NCBI GenBank assembly: GCA_017640665.1
Contig: JAEPQE010000002.1
Location: 434,001 to 498,000, forward strand
Source: Balneolaceae bacterium
Lineage (GTDB): Bacteria; Bacteroidota; Rhodothermia; Balneolales; Balneolaceae
DNA: 64,000 nucleotides
Direction: 5' to 3'
In this document: positions 19,401 through 26,561 of the stretch, piece by piece
Layout of the letters: each line of letters starts with the position of its first letter
Numbering within the stretch: the stretch's first letter is position 1
Made by a program: the position numbers and the translations under genes
Notes under the pieces: generated by a model
What the model was told of the DNA's origin: nothing
The model's input: the letters and a program-made list of their open reading frames with translations, nothing else
Database searches by the model: none

Positions 19401-20595
19401 TAATTGCTTCTTCAATTTGTGATCTTCTTTCATTACATGCAGAAGCAGAAGCCTGAATATGAAGTGGCTCCCCTATTCCTGAAGTTCCGGTTTCTTCTTC
19501 AAAGTCTTCACTGGTAAAGTAATCTATTGCAGCTGCTACTTCAGGGAGCTCTGCTACTACTTCATTGGAAGCAGCCGCTGTAGTCACTTCTCCTTCTGGA
19601 TCTACAAAAGATACTTCAGCAATATTAATCAGAGAGCCAGTTGCGTTCTCATTCACTTGCACTTCGAAACGCATATCAAAGGTTTCACCAACTTCCAGGG
19701 AATCGAATCCAACTCCTATAATATCTACCAGAGATAAGTCCTCGGGAGGTGTGGTTGTGAATTCCAGCACTCCTCCATCATTAACGTGATAGTAAGGGAT
19801 TCCTTTGTTTACTTCCCCAAAGGATACAAATGTAAGGTTTGCAGGAATTGAATCGGTTAGGATTACTTTTTCAATTGGGTTTCCATCTAACGTAATATTT
19901 CGAGGTAGTGCTGTGAGGTCTCCTGTGTTTTCTCCCTGTATTCTGTAGCTGAAGTTGTCGCCCGGGCGGAGGTCGTCAGTTACACCAATTTGATCTTTTT
20001 GGATGTCAACAATAGCTCCAAGTTGAATGGATATAGTATCTGCATTAACTACTGTTAACCCGGTTTCCCGTGATGTAGCTTCGAACACCATGATAGACGA
20101 AAGCCGCTCACGTTCTTCGAGCGAACTGATCCATCCAATGTATGAAACGCCAAACTCTTGTCCAGGTTCGAGTATAACCGAAGTAGTAATGGTATCGCCG
20201 TTTGCAACTGCAGCACTATTCTCTGTTAGACCAGAACTGGTCCAGGCAAGATCCTGCATATCAAAATCATCACCATCGGTATTATAACCTATGATGTCTA
20301 TGGTAGCGGTAGCATTTCCTGTATTTCTTACATAATGACTGAATTCTATGCTTCTTCCTCTGAACTCTATTACCGAGTTATTTGGCCAGAAGTCGAATTC
20401 GGTAACGCCTTCAACAACTACCTGTACTTCATTAGAAAATACATTTTCTGATGCACCAGAATTATCAACATAAGTTCCGGTTACCTGGTTAATAATAGGC
20501 TGACCTGAAGGAGGCGCATCTTGTGCATAAACTTTTCCCATCCCGCCGAAAATGGCAAGCATCAATAGTATGATATGTGGGAAAAATTTATTCAC
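13417..20595 (-). CDS. Giant outer-membrane protein: DUF11/SdrD-B stalk, Ig-like domain, beta-barrel and OmpA domains
   Basis: 2392 aa from a GTG; an in-frame stop lies just upstream and no better start keeps the signal peptide (residues 1-24, KVYAQ). Near residue 35 comes a GTYVDNSGASENVFSNEV motif shared with the 894-aa neighbour, then DUF11 domains (~194, ~612), a carboxypeptidase-regulatory-like fold (~525-600) and an SdrD-B-like domain (~750). An invasin-type Ig (Big_1) domain (~1040-1140, VSADGVST) precedes a long series of amphipathic beta-strands (~1215-1935) with alternating aromatic and polar residues, as in an outer-membrane barrel. A CVPC motif (LTCVPCEKP) links to an OmpA peptidoglycan-binding domain (~2009-2110: IHFDNDKSYI, then GFTDAKSSNDYN). 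A second, degenerate OmpA-like segment ends the protein (~2289-2370). I infer the membrane anchor or platform of this operon. Confidence 0.87.
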   Translation of the reverse strand: MNKFFPHIILLMLAIFGGMGKVYAQDAPPSGQPIINQVTGTYVDNSGASENVFSNEVQVVVEGVTEFDFWPNNSVIEFRGRSIEFSHYVRNTGNATATIDIIGYNTDGDDFDMQDLAWTSSGLTENSAAVANGDTITTSVILEPGQEFGVSYIGWISSLEERERLSSIMVFEATSRETGLTVVNADTISIQLGAIVDIQKDQIGVTDDLRPGDNFSYRIQGENTGDLTALPRNITLDGNPIEKVILTDSIPANLTFVSFGEVNKGIPYYHVNDGGVLEFTTTPPEDLSLVDIIGVGFDSLEVGETFDMRFEVQVNENATGSLINIAEVSFVDPEGEVTTAAASNEVVAELPEVAAAIDYFTSEDFEEETGTSGIGEPLHIQASASACNERRSQIEEAIIQISSTLTGDEETFTAIETGPNTGVFRIQEEVPTRDGNDFPVVKDNKILETVEDDVIVAELECNGLTQGGGGTSATIEAEVLVDPFGIVFDSETNQVVPGAEVRIYDVTGANNGGNPGGLATVYTANGREEANNTYTSETQGKYKFPFLRPGTYRMEVIPPKGYTFSSIVPVDSLPEGRIIDSDASYGLEFDITGQATGMDFDIPLDPQALGVLLAEKTVDRSVAEIGDFVNYTITLKSQAVNTVEDLTVYDKLPFGFEYQPGSARLDGAALEDSTTGVGPDLEFLIGDIDPGQTKVLTYRVYLGPGSERSDGINVAVIESDELVVKTSNEAKVKIEVRGGVFDDEALIIGKVFLDCDENNMQNGAELGIPGVRLYLENGNYVITDSNGMYSFYAIKANKHVLKLDNYSLPAGAKMKVLDNRHAFDPSSRFVDVKKGEMHRADFAVCECDPGIINEIKERADLINGVVKDDLSSSLKQSFSLNDQQRGAGNSSIASGTIGNVKAPTIAASTPGEVVEGTVAVDSKEDSVITQSIEEMIQNTDQELDFLNIANGDTIRSEKVTIWAKGKQGALFDLFVNGEIIGAHRIGQRSVLASEGIQVWEYVSIDLQPGENEVELVEGDPFGNIRASKKVTLVTPGALDKLIITVPRNNVSADGVSTALVQVKLVDKDGVLIGSRMPVTLDVSRGIWKVADLDAQEPGTQVFIEGGEATYELQSTIEPQTAKVRASVGVVEGEAKVEFLPDLRPMIAAGILEGTLRLREPLNINSNVDNDGFELELKQLSYDMNAFTSDGRFAFFLKGKVSGKTLLTAGFDSEKDKEERLFRDIRPEEFYPVYGESSIKGFDAQSSGRLYIRLDRGKTYALYGDFVTQKNDPDVQLSGYSRSQNGVKTYFEQGAVSLEAFGVNSISARRIREFRGLGISRYELPDRDLVSNSEIIELVTYDREQTEVILNVERLTRFVDYVIDPFSGIITFKDPVSSVDSDFNPVFIRATYEVENDTERYLIGGIRGDLEVVDGLKVGAGVVQDNNPTGEFTMASSNLSFELGQSTKIIAEAAHTITDENGSGNAGRVEIRHKGNRYEFNGQVGRSDASFDNQGASLGQSRTEARARGRFNITTSTDLNAEFRLSRNDTTGDQTLGTLVGLKHSFESGINAELGVRHSEQTNSTSDDVTNTNLRSKITSRLPFVKGATAFGEYEQDLNAADRKTIAVGGNYKIRNIAKAYAKHEFISSAGGRYTLQSNAQRNNTVFGIDANYMKNGKVFSEYRMNDALDGRTGQASLGLRNRFTLREGLGLNAGFERIFTVQGPSTNDGTAISTSIEYTGNANWKGSARAEARFGANSDTYLNSLGYGLKINRDWTFLGRNIMAVTTNPATSGIRKLQERLQLGAAYRSSDTNQFDALFRYEFKYEKDQNVAPDFFRTAHVLSSHANYHPNSDLVLSGRVAAKYSLESDDQLRSESFLELVSGRAIYDLNERWDAGINASILANSDFTTKDYGLGVELGYIVATNLRLATGFNFFGYEDEDLAVNNYTQAGAYLGFSYKFDEQIFKSLAPERSKNFINDEMYLTCVPCEKPMDIQTMPVDMPEYSLDPVTIAAADFEFEPLKTYILLPRQIHFDNDKSYINQSTAQMLDKVAKFLMSEDDYAINLSGFTDAKSSNDYNMALSDRRSKAARAYLIAAGVEDRKLFIDALGESTAKADNIVEMALERKVQLDLNELNSRVTFVDQVEDLQVQQKAARIGAWDYIFKSEHNAVPTNMNLSSGATSLSYLNKYILQRIAMTMKQYPSVVVTIGLPNDQRFNTLQNVILEELSNHGADIMRFMFTRGASGDANTVRFDYRNAENLIFINQRDDVKFANNSEVPVLLESLLRILNSRNDYELIHDLSQSYVVPDRVNFVPGSSQLDNETQAVLSRIGSYLRNNESVYLELIGDGSAIEARRMKAMLDYLVNWGIQPNRINTSRSTINTQGKSIRIEYRNADSINLRNIEFLNRDRGQN

Positions 20596-20659
20596 TAATT
20601 ATTTTAAAAGGGAGAAAGGGTTATCCACCCTATCTCCATGTCTGGGTTAAGAATTTGTA

Positions 20660-23344
20660 TTATTCATCCACTTTCACCGCAAAAATGATGGTGAATTGAT
20701 GCGTTGGTTGAAGTGACGTAGCACTCACTTTTACTGTACCCGTGTTGCCTGCAATTGGATTATTTCCATCAAGAGCCAAGCCGGCAATGGTACCGATGTC
20801 TTCAGTTACTGTTGCTTCAACAGCAATAGAAGTGTAAGAAGGCACATTATCCTGAACGATTACGTTTGTAACCGGCTCAGAACCATCGTTAACAACAACG
20901 ATTTTGTACCATACGGTATCACCAGGGAATACATTGAACTGGTTCTTAGTGTATGTACCGGCAGAACCTGAGACATCAGGGGCCTGGAACTTATCTATAG
21001 AAATCACACCAGCTTGTACTTCAGTCTGATCGTTGTTGGATACATCAGCAAGACCCACAGTACCTTCGTCAGATACAGTAATTGTAGTCGTTACACTCGC
21101 ACCATCAGATAAACCGGTACTGGCATTTACGTTTACAATAAATCTTAACTGATCACCGAAGACTAGCGAACCTACTGAAGGCGGAAGATCGACTGAACCC
21201 GGGCTTGCAGCACTTGTTAACAGTGAATCTGCAGAAGTAACCGCACCATCTTCATCAGTATCCCAATAAACAACTGCAGTCCAACCAGTTGGAACGGAGT
21301 TGGTGAGTTCGAGATAGAAGTCAGTATCTGTTCCATTGTTCTCTGTTACGTTACTGTTTATCGTAAGAGTGTGAATGTAGTTTACAGAACCACCCGGAGA
21401 AACCTGACCGGTTTGGTTTGCAGTAAGAGCTAAGTTTCGAACAGTGTTAACTGACACACGTTCGTGCTTAACATCCACCGCACCTGTTGTTTGAGAAAGT
21501 GCTCTAACATAGAGTTCAAAATCTCCAGGTGAGAAACCTGCAGGAATAGTAACATTGAAATCAACTTCAATAGAATCACCTGCGGCAAGGTTGCCCTGAC
21601 CATTCGGAGGCATTGAAGTCACTACTGAATTACCATTATTTGGATCAGTAAAGTTTGCAGTCCATCCTGCCGGTAATGATCCAGTGATGTCTCCAGCTCC
21701 GGTAGTATCCGTTCCAAATGCTAACGCATACTTATCGCTTTGCGCACTGGTGTTAGTAATCCACAAGCTAAACGAAACCGTATTATTCGGGTTTGTTGTG
21801 ATTGTACTTACAGGATTGGTTTCAGGACCTTGCCCAACACCAGTTCCAGTTCCGATTGCACCATTATTGGTAATATCTACGGTAGGTTCTTTAATTCCTT
21901 CCAGTGCATCCACATGGAAATCACTCTCTGAAGGATCGTTTACCGAGGTAAGCGTTTTAACTACCGAGTATGGTCCACCACTTTCACCGGAAGGCAGGTT
22001 TACTTGAAGAATTACCGTAATGGTATCTCCTACAGCAACAGGTCCGGTAATGTATTGACCGCCACCACCCTGAGTAAATGGTGAAGTTGGTTGGTCATTG
22101 GCATCCGCTTGATAAAAAGTGAATGTAGAACCGGACGGGTAACTATCATTCGAAGTTGTAATGGTATAGGTATCTGTAGCTGTACCAACGTTTACAAATT
22201 TGTTTACAAAGTTAACAATTGCACCCTGATCTACTTCTGAAATAGAAACAGTATCGGCACCCACAGACTCGATATCATAGTTTTCATCAACAATGATATC
22301 TGCAGGGTTTGTACTTGTTGGTGTAGGAGCATCATCGTGGGAATAGGTACCTGTATTCAGAATGGTATTTCCTTCTGTGCCCTCATTAACTGTAACTTTA
22401 AAGCTAATGGTACCAGAAGCACCCGCGTTTATACTTGCGATCTGAATAATTACAGAATCCGCTGCACCCGAATTATCAAATTCGTAAGTAATTCCTGATG
22501 CTGTTTCACCTGTATTAACATCAGTTAATGGAATACCTGATGCACCAGACCAAACTCCGGAACCGGCAACGTAAGATACTCCGGCTGGCAATGGATCTTT
22601 AATTACAAGATTGGTTGCATTAGAGTTACCGCCACTTTCCGCATACGAAAAGGTGTAGGTAACAGTATCACCAACAGCTACATTCTGCACACTACGGTTC
22701 TTCTGTACGTTAACTACGGCGTTTTCGTCAACAGTAGTAGTGTTTGTTGTAGATGCGGTTTCTCCATCATCATGATCACTGGTCGCAGTAACCTGAATGG
22801 TTTCAACATCTCCATCATTAGCAGTTACAGGAATATCTGCAACAATTACGATCCCGTAGGTATTTGGATTACCTCCTGTATTACCAGGAAAGGAAATATT
22901 CGGAGTTGTAAAGATTTCCGTGAAGTTATCCGGAACCCCGTTTCCATCCTCATCGGCATAGATCACGATGTTGTCAAAGTTGAAATCACCACTTCCTTCA
23001 AGGGTGGTAAGATCAAAACTGTCAACCCCGTTACCGGTGTTGGTAATGGTATGTGGAAATGTTACCTGACCACCAGGGCTAACCGTTAGGTTAATTCCGG
23101 CTGTTATTGTAACACCAGCTACTTGCTGCACGATTGTTTCTACCGTGTTAGAAGTAACCGATTGTGGGTTTCCTCCGTTGTCAACATAGGTTGCACTGGC
23201 TTGGTTACCAATTGGTGTATTGGCAGGTGGAACCTGAGCAAATACATCTACCGATGTAATGCTGAGTAAAACACCAAAAACCAAAAACAACCACGCAAAG
23301 CGAGAAACTTTGCTATATGTGTTTTGTGTTTTGTTTTTATTCAT
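20660..23344 (-). CDS. Secreted DUF11-type surface protein
   Basis: 894 aa from the ATG at 23344, chosen because AGGA lies 8 nt upstream and it gives a compact signal peptide ending in VDVFAQ. An in-frame ATG at 23401 (913 aa), just after the upstream stop, is possible. The mature start has the motif NQASATYVDNGGNPQ plus SNTVETIV, shared with the 2392-aa protein. A clear DUF11 domain is at ~210-330 (GDTVTYTFSY, DPLPAGVSYV). Several related Ig-like beta-sandwich units fill the middle. A DUF11-like domain (~780-894) ends the chain in FAVKVDE. There is no membrane span and no type IX sorting signal. It sits 64 bp upstream of the barrel protein gene in the same direction. I infer a structural component exported together with its neighbours. 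Confidence 0.83.
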   Translation of the reverse strand: MNKNKTQNTYSKVSRFAWLFLVFGVLLSITSVDVFAQVPPANTPIGNQASATYVDNGGNPQSVTSNTVETIVQQVAGVTITAGINLTVSPGGQVTFPHTITNTGNGVDSFDLTTLEGSGDFNFDNIVIYADEDGNGVPDNFTEIFTTPNISFPGNTGGNPNTYGIVIVADIPVTANDGDVETIQVTATSDHDDGETASTTNTTTVDENAVVNVQKNRSVQNVAVGDTVTYTFSYAESGGNSNATNLVIKDPLPAGVSYVAGSGVWSGASGIPLTDVNTGETASGITYEFDNSGAADSVIIQIASINAGASGTISFKVTVNEGTEGNTILNTGTYSHDDAPTPTSTNPADIIVDENYDIESVGADTVSISEVDQGAIVNFVNKFVNVGTATDTYTITTSNDSYPSGSTFTFYQADANDQPTSPFTQGGGGQYITGPVAVGDTITVILQVNLPSGESGGPYSVVKTLTSVNDPSESDFHVDALEGIKEPTVDITNNGAIGTGTGVGQGPETNPVSTITTNPNNTVSFSLWITNTSAQSDKYALAFGTDTTGAGDITGSLPAGWTANFTDPNNGNSVVTSMPPNGQGNLAAGDSIEVDFNVTIPAGFSPGDFELYVRALSQTTGAVDVKHERVSVNTVRNLALTANQTGQVSPGGSVNYIHTLTINSNVTENNGTDTDFYLELTNSVPTGWTAVVYWDTDEDGAVTSADSLLTSAASPGSVDLPPSVGSLVFGDQLRFIVNVNASTGLSDGASVTTTITVSDEGTVGLADVSNNDQTEVQAGVISIDKFQAPDVSGSAGTYTKNQFNVFPGDTVWYKIVVVNDGSEPVTNVIVQDNVPSYTSIAVEATVTEDIGTIAGLALDGNNPIAGNTGTVKVSATSLQPTHQFTIIFAVKVDE

Positions 23345-23405
23345 GGTTTCTATCCTGTTTAGGTTTAGAATTATTGATTTTTTGTTTTCTGAATTTTCCA
23401 TAAGA

Positions 23406-23891
23406 CTAGTTGTTTATCACCCTAACTCTGGCGACAAGAATGACTTGTTCCCCCGCTTCTAGTGACGGAACCAACCAGCGTAGCCTTCGATATTCACGGC
23501 CCGGAACCATTTCTTCTGCTGTGGTTCCGTCAGGTTGTCGCACTTGACGAGTTAAGGGGAGTCTTTGGAAAGCATTGCCAGTATTGGAGAGGCTGGCACC
23601 CTCTGCGTTTGGACTCGCGGAGTTGAGCACATACTCCATCCCAACAGGAATGGGAAGTATTGGTCTCAAATCCGAAATACCATTGTCCAAAGTGTTTGTG
23701 TAAGTAAGCCGGTACTCGATCAGATCGCCCGGTGTTACTTCTGTAGTTTCAGTTGCAATTTCTTCACCCGCTTCATTTGTGGTGATTCGGTAGACTTCAA
23801 GAACTGATGAAATCCCATTGCCTTGCTGTGCGAATGCTTGCACAGCCAAACCCAGAAAGATTATCGTTAGAAACGTACTCTTGTTTTTCAT
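23406..23891 (-). CDS. Small secreted DUF11-like protein
   Basis: 161 aa from the ATG at 23891, which begins a standard signal peptide (MKNKSTFLTIIF, cleavage near QAFAQ). An in-frame ATG at 23921 would add 10 residues and has no better ribosome site. The mature part is a single DUF11-like domain: EVTPGDLIEYRLTYTN, then PILPIPVGMEYV, then SLEAGEQVILVARVRVINN at the very end. It is first in the run of four secreted proteins and looks like a free-standing version of the domain that terminates the 894- and 3040-aa proteins. It may be a pilot or cap subunit; this is inference only. Confidence 0.75.
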   Translation of the reverse strand: MKNKSTFLTIIFLGLAVQAFAQQGNGISSVLEVYRITTNEAGEEIATETTEVTPGDLIEYRLTYTNTLDNGISDLRPILPIPVGMEYVLNSASPNAEGASLSNTGNAFQRLPLTRQVRQPDGTTAEEMVPGREYRRLRWLVPSLEAGEQVILVARVRVINN

Positions 23892-23921
23892 GCTACTTGG
23901 TTTAGTGATTGTTGTATACAT

Positions 23922-24234
23922 TTTTGCATGTATTAAAAATACCGAAGTACCAAAAAAACCGATGTTAGATAGGATTAACTTTAGCTTAAAAAAAGGAGGG
24001 AAAATGATTAGAGCCCTCTAACAAAAGTGGTCTCTAAAGACCCATAAAGATTGATTTTATTTAATATTTATTTCTATTCGATTTTTTATTATGAGTTAAA
24101 TAAACTTTAATAATCTTATAATTAATTATATTTATTATTATACATTAAATTACATAAATGTAAGCGCTTTACTAAATACACTTTTTTACTTCTCATAAAT
24201 TACTCAGCATCTTATATTCAACATCAAAAGCACT
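23922..24234. other. AT-rich divergent intergenic region between surface operon and DUF58 gene
   Basis: 313 bp with no credible gene, expected to hold the promoters of both divergent units. It includes three TTAGAG/CTCTAA half-sites (24008-24037) and a very AT-rich block at about 24058-24180 (long runs of A/T only, e.g. around 24105-24150). I see no TAnnTTTG -7 element here in either direction. A purine-rich AAAGGAGGG at 23992-24000 precedes a five-codon frame (ATG 24004, stop 24019-24021) on the plus strand, probably chance. Confidence 0.5.
24008..24037. promoter_or_regulatory. Candidate operator with three TTAGAG/CTCTAA half-sites
   Basis: TTAGAG-CC-CTCTAA (24008-24021) is an inverted repeat with a 2-nt centre, followed by a third half-site CTCTAA at 24032-24037. 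The outer arms TTAGAGCCC and GGTCTCTAA could also pair as a hairpin with one mismatch. The element lies about 117 bp upstream of the first surface-operon gene. It could be a binding site or a leader hairpin. Confidence 0.4.
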
Positions 24235-25110
24235 ATGATCTCGAAAGAAGTTTTAAAGAAAATCCGAAAGCTTGAAATCCAGACAAAGGGGCTGGTGAAT
24301 ACTCTCTTTGGTGGCGAGTATCAATCGGCTTTTAAAGGTCGGGGAATGGCATTTTCTGAAGTACGGGCATATAATTACGGGGATGACATCCGGCAGATTG
24401 ACTGGAATGTAACTGCCCGAACCGGTGATCCTTACATCAAAATTTTTGAAGAAGAACGAGAGCAAACACTTATGCTTTGTGTCGATATTTCAGCAAGCGG
24501 GGTGTTTGGAAGTCACCTTCAAAGAAAGATGGATATTGCCATAGAAATCTCTGCCGTTCTAGCTTTTAGTGCAATAAAAAATGGGGATAAAGTAGGTCTT
24601 GTTTTGTTCAGCGATGTCATCGAAAAAGTTGTTCCACCCAAAAAGGGAAGAACTCATGTGCTCCGTTTGATTAGAGAGCTTTATACTACCGAGCCAAAAG
24701 GCGTGGGTACGAAAATAGCAGATGCTCTTGGCTATGTTAACCGCCTTTTAGACCGACGAGCTATCGTCATTTTGGCCTCTGATTTTCAGGATGAAAATTT
24801 CGAGAAGCAACTTCGCATCACTAATCAAAAACATGATTTGGTAAGTATTGTAATTAGCGACCCTTTTGAAGATGAGCTGCCGAACATCGGTTTAGTCCCA
24901 TTTCAAGACGCGGAATCAGGAAAAGAAATACTTATTGACACATCAAATAAAAGCATTAGACAAGAGTACAGAAAGAGAAAAAAAGTACGCCAAAAAAAGC
25001 TGGACGATACTTTCCTTAAAATGAAAGTAGACGCTGTAAATGTAAGTACCAATAAGTCGTATGTACGTCCATTAATGAATTTCTTCCAACGTCGGATGAG
25101 CCGATACTGA
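24235..25110 (+). CDS. DUF58 domain protein (BatB-associated type)
   Basis: 291 aa, cytoplasmic, no membrane span. The DUF58 signature is clear: FKGRGMAFSEVRAYNYGDD and RQIDWNVTARTGDPYIK near residues 33-65, followed by a von Willebrand-like fold beginning CVDISASG (~82), a degenerate MIDAS. DUF58 proteins usually sit beside a MoxR AAA ATPase and the Bat proteins. No moxR gene lies in this window, so the ATPase must be elsewhere or absent. The gene is separated from its likely partners at 26562 and 27584 by an M23 lipoprotein gene on the opposite strand. Confidence 0.88.
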   Translation: MISKEVLKKIRKLEIQTKGLVNTLFGGEYQSAFKGRGMAFSEVRAYNYGDDIRQIDWNVTARTGDPYIKIFEEEREQTLMLCVDISASGVFGSHLQRKMDIAIEISAVLAFSAIKNGDKVGLVLFSDVIEKVVPPKKGRTHVLRLIRELYTTEPKGVGTKIADALGYVNRLLDRRAIVILASDFQDENFEKQLRITNQKHDLVSIVISDPFEDELPNIGLVPFQDAESGKEILIDTSNKSIRQEYRKRKKVRQKKLDDTFLKMKVDAVNVSTNKSYVRPLMNFFQRRMSRY

Positions 25111-25112
25111 GT

Positions 25113-26402
25113 CTAATAAGTATAATAGGCTGAGGCAATCAATCCTTCTCCAATCTGGCTCAATTGGAACCTGAACTTATCTACCACGAATTGAAATTTT
25201 TTCATTTCGGTTTCAGTAATTGCCTTACTCGGCGGAAGATCAACAGTAAGAGGATTTACAGGTTGATCGTTTTTATAGATTCTGTAATCCAAATGAACAC
25301 CGGTAACACGGCCTGTTCTTCCAACATAACCAATTACCTGCCCTTGCTTAACTTTTGCTCCTCTCTTAATTCCTCTTGCAAAGCCGTTCAGGTGCAGATA
25401 GGCAGTTGTGTAAGTACTATTATGCTGAATCTTAACGATATTTCCGTTTGCTCCCCTGTACCTGGATTCAGTTACCGTTCCGTCTCCTACAGCGATAACA
25501 GGAGTTCCTAAAGGCGCTGCATAATCTACGCCATAATGCGGCCTCCTGGTTTTTAAAACAGGATGAAAACGGCTGTGAGAGAAATTTGAGCTGACCCGTT
25601 GTGAATAAGTAAAAGGAGCTTTCAGCAATGCTTTTTGTACACCTTTTCCTTCACTGTCAAAGTATCCAGCCCGATCATTAGTTTCGTAAAAAAAGGCATC
25701 AAACACTTCGTTTTTATGGGTGAATTCGGCTGCTAGAATCTTCCCCACACCGTAAGGCTCGTCACCTACATATTGCTGTTCATAAATGACTTTATAAGAA
25801 TCATTCTCATAAATCCTGAAAAAATCTATCTGCCATCCAAAAATTTCGCTGAGTTTATTCCCAAGAAGTGGATCTATATTATTTTCCAATAACGACTCAT
25901 ACAAAGATGAAGTAATTACACCAGAAGTTTCCGTTATTTTAGAAGTAATCTCCTTTCTGCCTCTCTCAACTTTAACCTGATCTTCTAAGTCGATAACCAC
26001 ATAGTTGAGAAGGTCGTTGTGTAAGATTAATCGGTTAACTGCATTGGTTTCAGAATCCAGGTAGGTGAGATAACGCTGTCCGGGACGGATTCGGTTCGAT
26101 TGAAATTTACCTTCCGATTCTTTTTCGAGTTCATAAATAGTTTGTGGAGAAACATCCAAAGACCTGAGAATTATATACAAACTCTCATTGCGCTTTACCT
26201 TATTCTCAGTAATAATATCACCTTTTTGGTGGAACCCATACTCATCCAGTACCGGTTGTTCTTTAATTTCGATAAGTGATTCAAGACTCACAGAGTCTAC
26301 ATATACCCCTTCCAAATCATTCGATTGAAATAATGAACAGGAAGCAAAAAGCGTAAGAATGCCAATGCTTTGGAGTATTTCTTTAACCCGATTTGTATAC
26401 AT
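25113..26402 (-). CDS. M23-family peptidase lipoprotein (MepM-like)
   Basis: 429 aa from ATG 26402, chosen because it yields a lipoprotein signal peptide with lipobox LFASC. The frame stays open to an ATG at 26498, but that start would bury the signal. A LysM/OapA-like region (~60-130) precedes the M23 domain (~275-390): HYGVDYAAP (zinc His and Asp), TAYLHLNG (catalytic His), then GRVTGVHLDYRI. In LytM-type enzymes the last motif is HLH, the second His being a zinc ligand; here it is HLD, so Asp may replace it. The family cuts peptidoglycan cross-links. It is convergent with the DUF58 gene (2 bp between stops) and divergent from the gene at 26562. Confidence 0.85.
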   Translation of the reverse strand: MYTNRVKEILQSIGILTLFASCSLFQSNDLEGVYVDSVSLESLIEIKEQPVLDEYGFHQKGDIITENKVKRNESLYIILRSLDVSPQTIYELEKESEGKFQSNRIRPGQRYLTYLDSETNAVNRLILHNDLLNYVVIDLEDQVKVERGRKEITSKITETSGVITSSLYESLLENNIDPLLGNKLSEIFGWQIDFFRIYENDSYKVIYEQQYVGDEPYGVGKILAAEFTHKNEVFDAFFYETNDRAGYFDSEGKGVQKALLKAPFTYSQRVSSNFSHSRFHPVLKTRRPHYGVDYAAPLGTPVIAVGDGTVTESRYRGANGNIVKIQHNSTYTTAYLHLNGFARGIKRGAKVKQGQVIGYVGRTGRVTGVHLDYRIYKNDQPVNPLTVDLPPSKAITETEMKKFQFVVDKFRFQLSQIGEGLIASAYYTY

Positions 26403-26561
26403 TTTCTGTAGATATTTTATCGGGAAAAGGATACGAATTAATCTCTGCTTTTCATAGGAACCAATTTTTACAAAATTTGGGCCCAAAAATGTTCTCATAT
26501 TTAGTATGATTAGTCCTATTTTAGGAATTCACGAATTTTCAAAGCAGACGCATATTTATTA

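Noticed and set aside
4295-23891. Type IX sorting domain or LPxTG anchor in the giant proteins
   Set aside because: The ends are DUF11-like or OmpA-like; no PxPT/N-GxYxxxI-type ending was seen.
24004-24021. Five-codon frame after AAAGGAGGG, possible leader peptide
   Set aside because: It is about 210 bp from the DUF58 gene with no attenuator between; the purine tract is more likely chance in AT-rich DNA.
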